The notes under the pieces are model-generated. The model was not told where the DNA came from. It searched no databases and saw only the letters and a program-made list of their open reading frames with translations. Shown one piece after another: positions 63,336 through 64,000 of a stretch of 64,000 bases of DNA (position 1 is the stretch's first letter; every line of letters begins with the position of its first letter). The position numbers and the translations under genes are program-made. The DNA lies in NCBI GenBank assembly GCA_947652115.1, contig OX393562.1, forward strand, positions 4,044,830 through 4,108,829, in the 5' to 3' direction. This stretch comes from Blastomussa wellsi. Its lineage: Eukaryota > Cnidaria > Anthozoa > Scleractinia > Plerogyridae.

Positions 63336-64000
63336 GCATAACCAAGATCTTGCATAACCAAGTTCTTACATAACCAAGATCTTGCCTAACCAAGAACTTA
63401 CCTAACTAAGATCTTTTATAACCATGATCTTGCATAACAAAGATCTTGCATAACCAAGATCATGCATAACCAAGATATTGCATAACCAAGTCCTTGCATA
63501 ACCAAGATCTTGCATAACCAAGATCTTGCCTAACCAATATCTTGCCTAACCAAGATCTTGCATAACCAAGATCTTGCCTAACCAAGATGTTGCCTAACCA
63601 ATATCTTCCATAACCAAGATCTTGCCTAACCAAGATGTTGCATAACCAAGATCTTCCCTAACAAAGATCTTGCATAACAAAGATCATGCATAACCAAGAT
63701 CTTACAGAAACTTGATCTTGCATAACCAAGATATTCCGTAACCAAGTTCTTGAATAACCAAGATCTGGCATAACCAAGACTTTGCCTAACCAAGATGTTG
63801 CATAACCAAGATCTTCCCTAACGAAAATCTTGCATAACCAAGATCTTCCTTAAGCAAGATCTTGGCTAACCAAGATATTGCACAACCAAGATCTTGCATA
63901 ACCAAGATCTTGCCTAACCAAGATGTTGCATAACCAAGATCTTCCCTAACAAAGATCTTGCATAACCAAGATCATGCATAACCAAGATCTTGCAGAACCA

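Larger units (their letters stand above)
32515..64000. repeat. 16-bp satellite (AACCAAGATCTTGCAT)n, main array
   Basis: About 31.5 kb, close to 2,000 units, running off the right edge. The unit contains the palindrome AAGATCTT (a BglII site inside it) followed by GCATAACC. Frequent variants end GCCTAACC or CCCTAACC, or carry AAGATCATG, AAGTTCTTG, AAGATATTG. Left of about 36 kb (including the duplicated block to 34,897) units are mixed and degenerate; right of about 50 kb long runs match the consensus. No gene, transposon or unique spacer is seen inside. All minus-strand ORFs here are products of the repeat. Confidence 0.97.

Noticed and set aside
28469..64000. Dozens of minus-strand ORFs with QDLGYARSWLCKILV repeats
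   Set aside because: They are a direct arithmetical result of a stop-free 16-bp repeat; they begin and end wherever a degenerate unit gives ATG or a stop, with no splice, promoter or domain logic.
28469..64000. CRISPR array
   Set aside because: Repeats of 16 bp abut directly without unique spacers, and the DNA is eukaryotic.
28469..64000. Telomeric repeat
   Set aside because: CCCTAACC occurs in a common unit variant and resembles the animal telomere repeat CCCTAA, but it is not tandem at a 6-bp period and is only part of the 16-bp unit.

Overview
This window is nuclear DNA from an animal, most likely an anthozoan cnidarian such as a coral or sea anemone. That is inferred from the gene architecture (short exons, introns of 0.1-3.7 kb, GT-AG splice sites, GPI-anchored Ig/FN3 proteins) and from the mix of CR1/L2-like, hAT-like, piggyBac-like and Harbinger-like remnants. 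No database search was possible, so the species is not claimed.

Layout. (1) 1-6,336, minus strand: 3' part of a multi-exon gene for a large, heavily N-glycosylated protein of repeated beta-sandwich domains resembling DUF11/isopeptide-D2 modules. Four exons are visible and the gene runs off the left edge. Its introns hold an RT remnant and a TTAA-flanked MITE. (2) 6.4-11.3 kb: intergenic, with a 380-bp (ACT)n microsatellite, a 383-bp Harbinger-like MITE with a TCA target duplication, and G/C-homopolymer-rich dispersed repeats. (3) 11,386-24,881, plus strand: a complete seven-exon gene for a 589-residue protein (signal peptide, V-type Ig domain lacking its first cysteine, second Ig domain, three FN3 domains, GPI-anchor signal). 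Every intron is phase 1 and each internal exon encodes one domain. The introns are loaded with mobile DNA: two inverted-repeat elements, a hAT (P52rIPK/ZMYM1-like) transposase pseudogene, and a CR1/L2 3' end with target-site duplications. (4) 24.9-26.8 kb: no gene seen. (5) 26,805-34,897: two nearly identical tandem copies of a 4.05-kb segment. Each copy is about 1.66 kb of non-satellite DNA, carrying a small retroelement with a 14-bp target duplication, followed by about 2.4 kb of satellite. (6) About 28.47 kb to the right edge, interrupted only by the second copy's non-satellite part: some 34 kb of a 16-bp satellite, consensus AACCAAGATCTTGCAT, roughly 2,100 units, running off the window. 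It is degenerate on the left and more homogeneous to the right, with higher-order duplications and three inverted blocks.

The two protein genes are both predicted cell-surface or extracellular proteins and are divergently oriented; nothing shows that they work together. The most unusual structure is the satellite. Because its period is 1 modulo 3 and its minus strand has no stop in the consensus, every minus-strand frame reads the same 16-residue peptide. That explains the many minus-strand ORFs, which I do not regard as genes.
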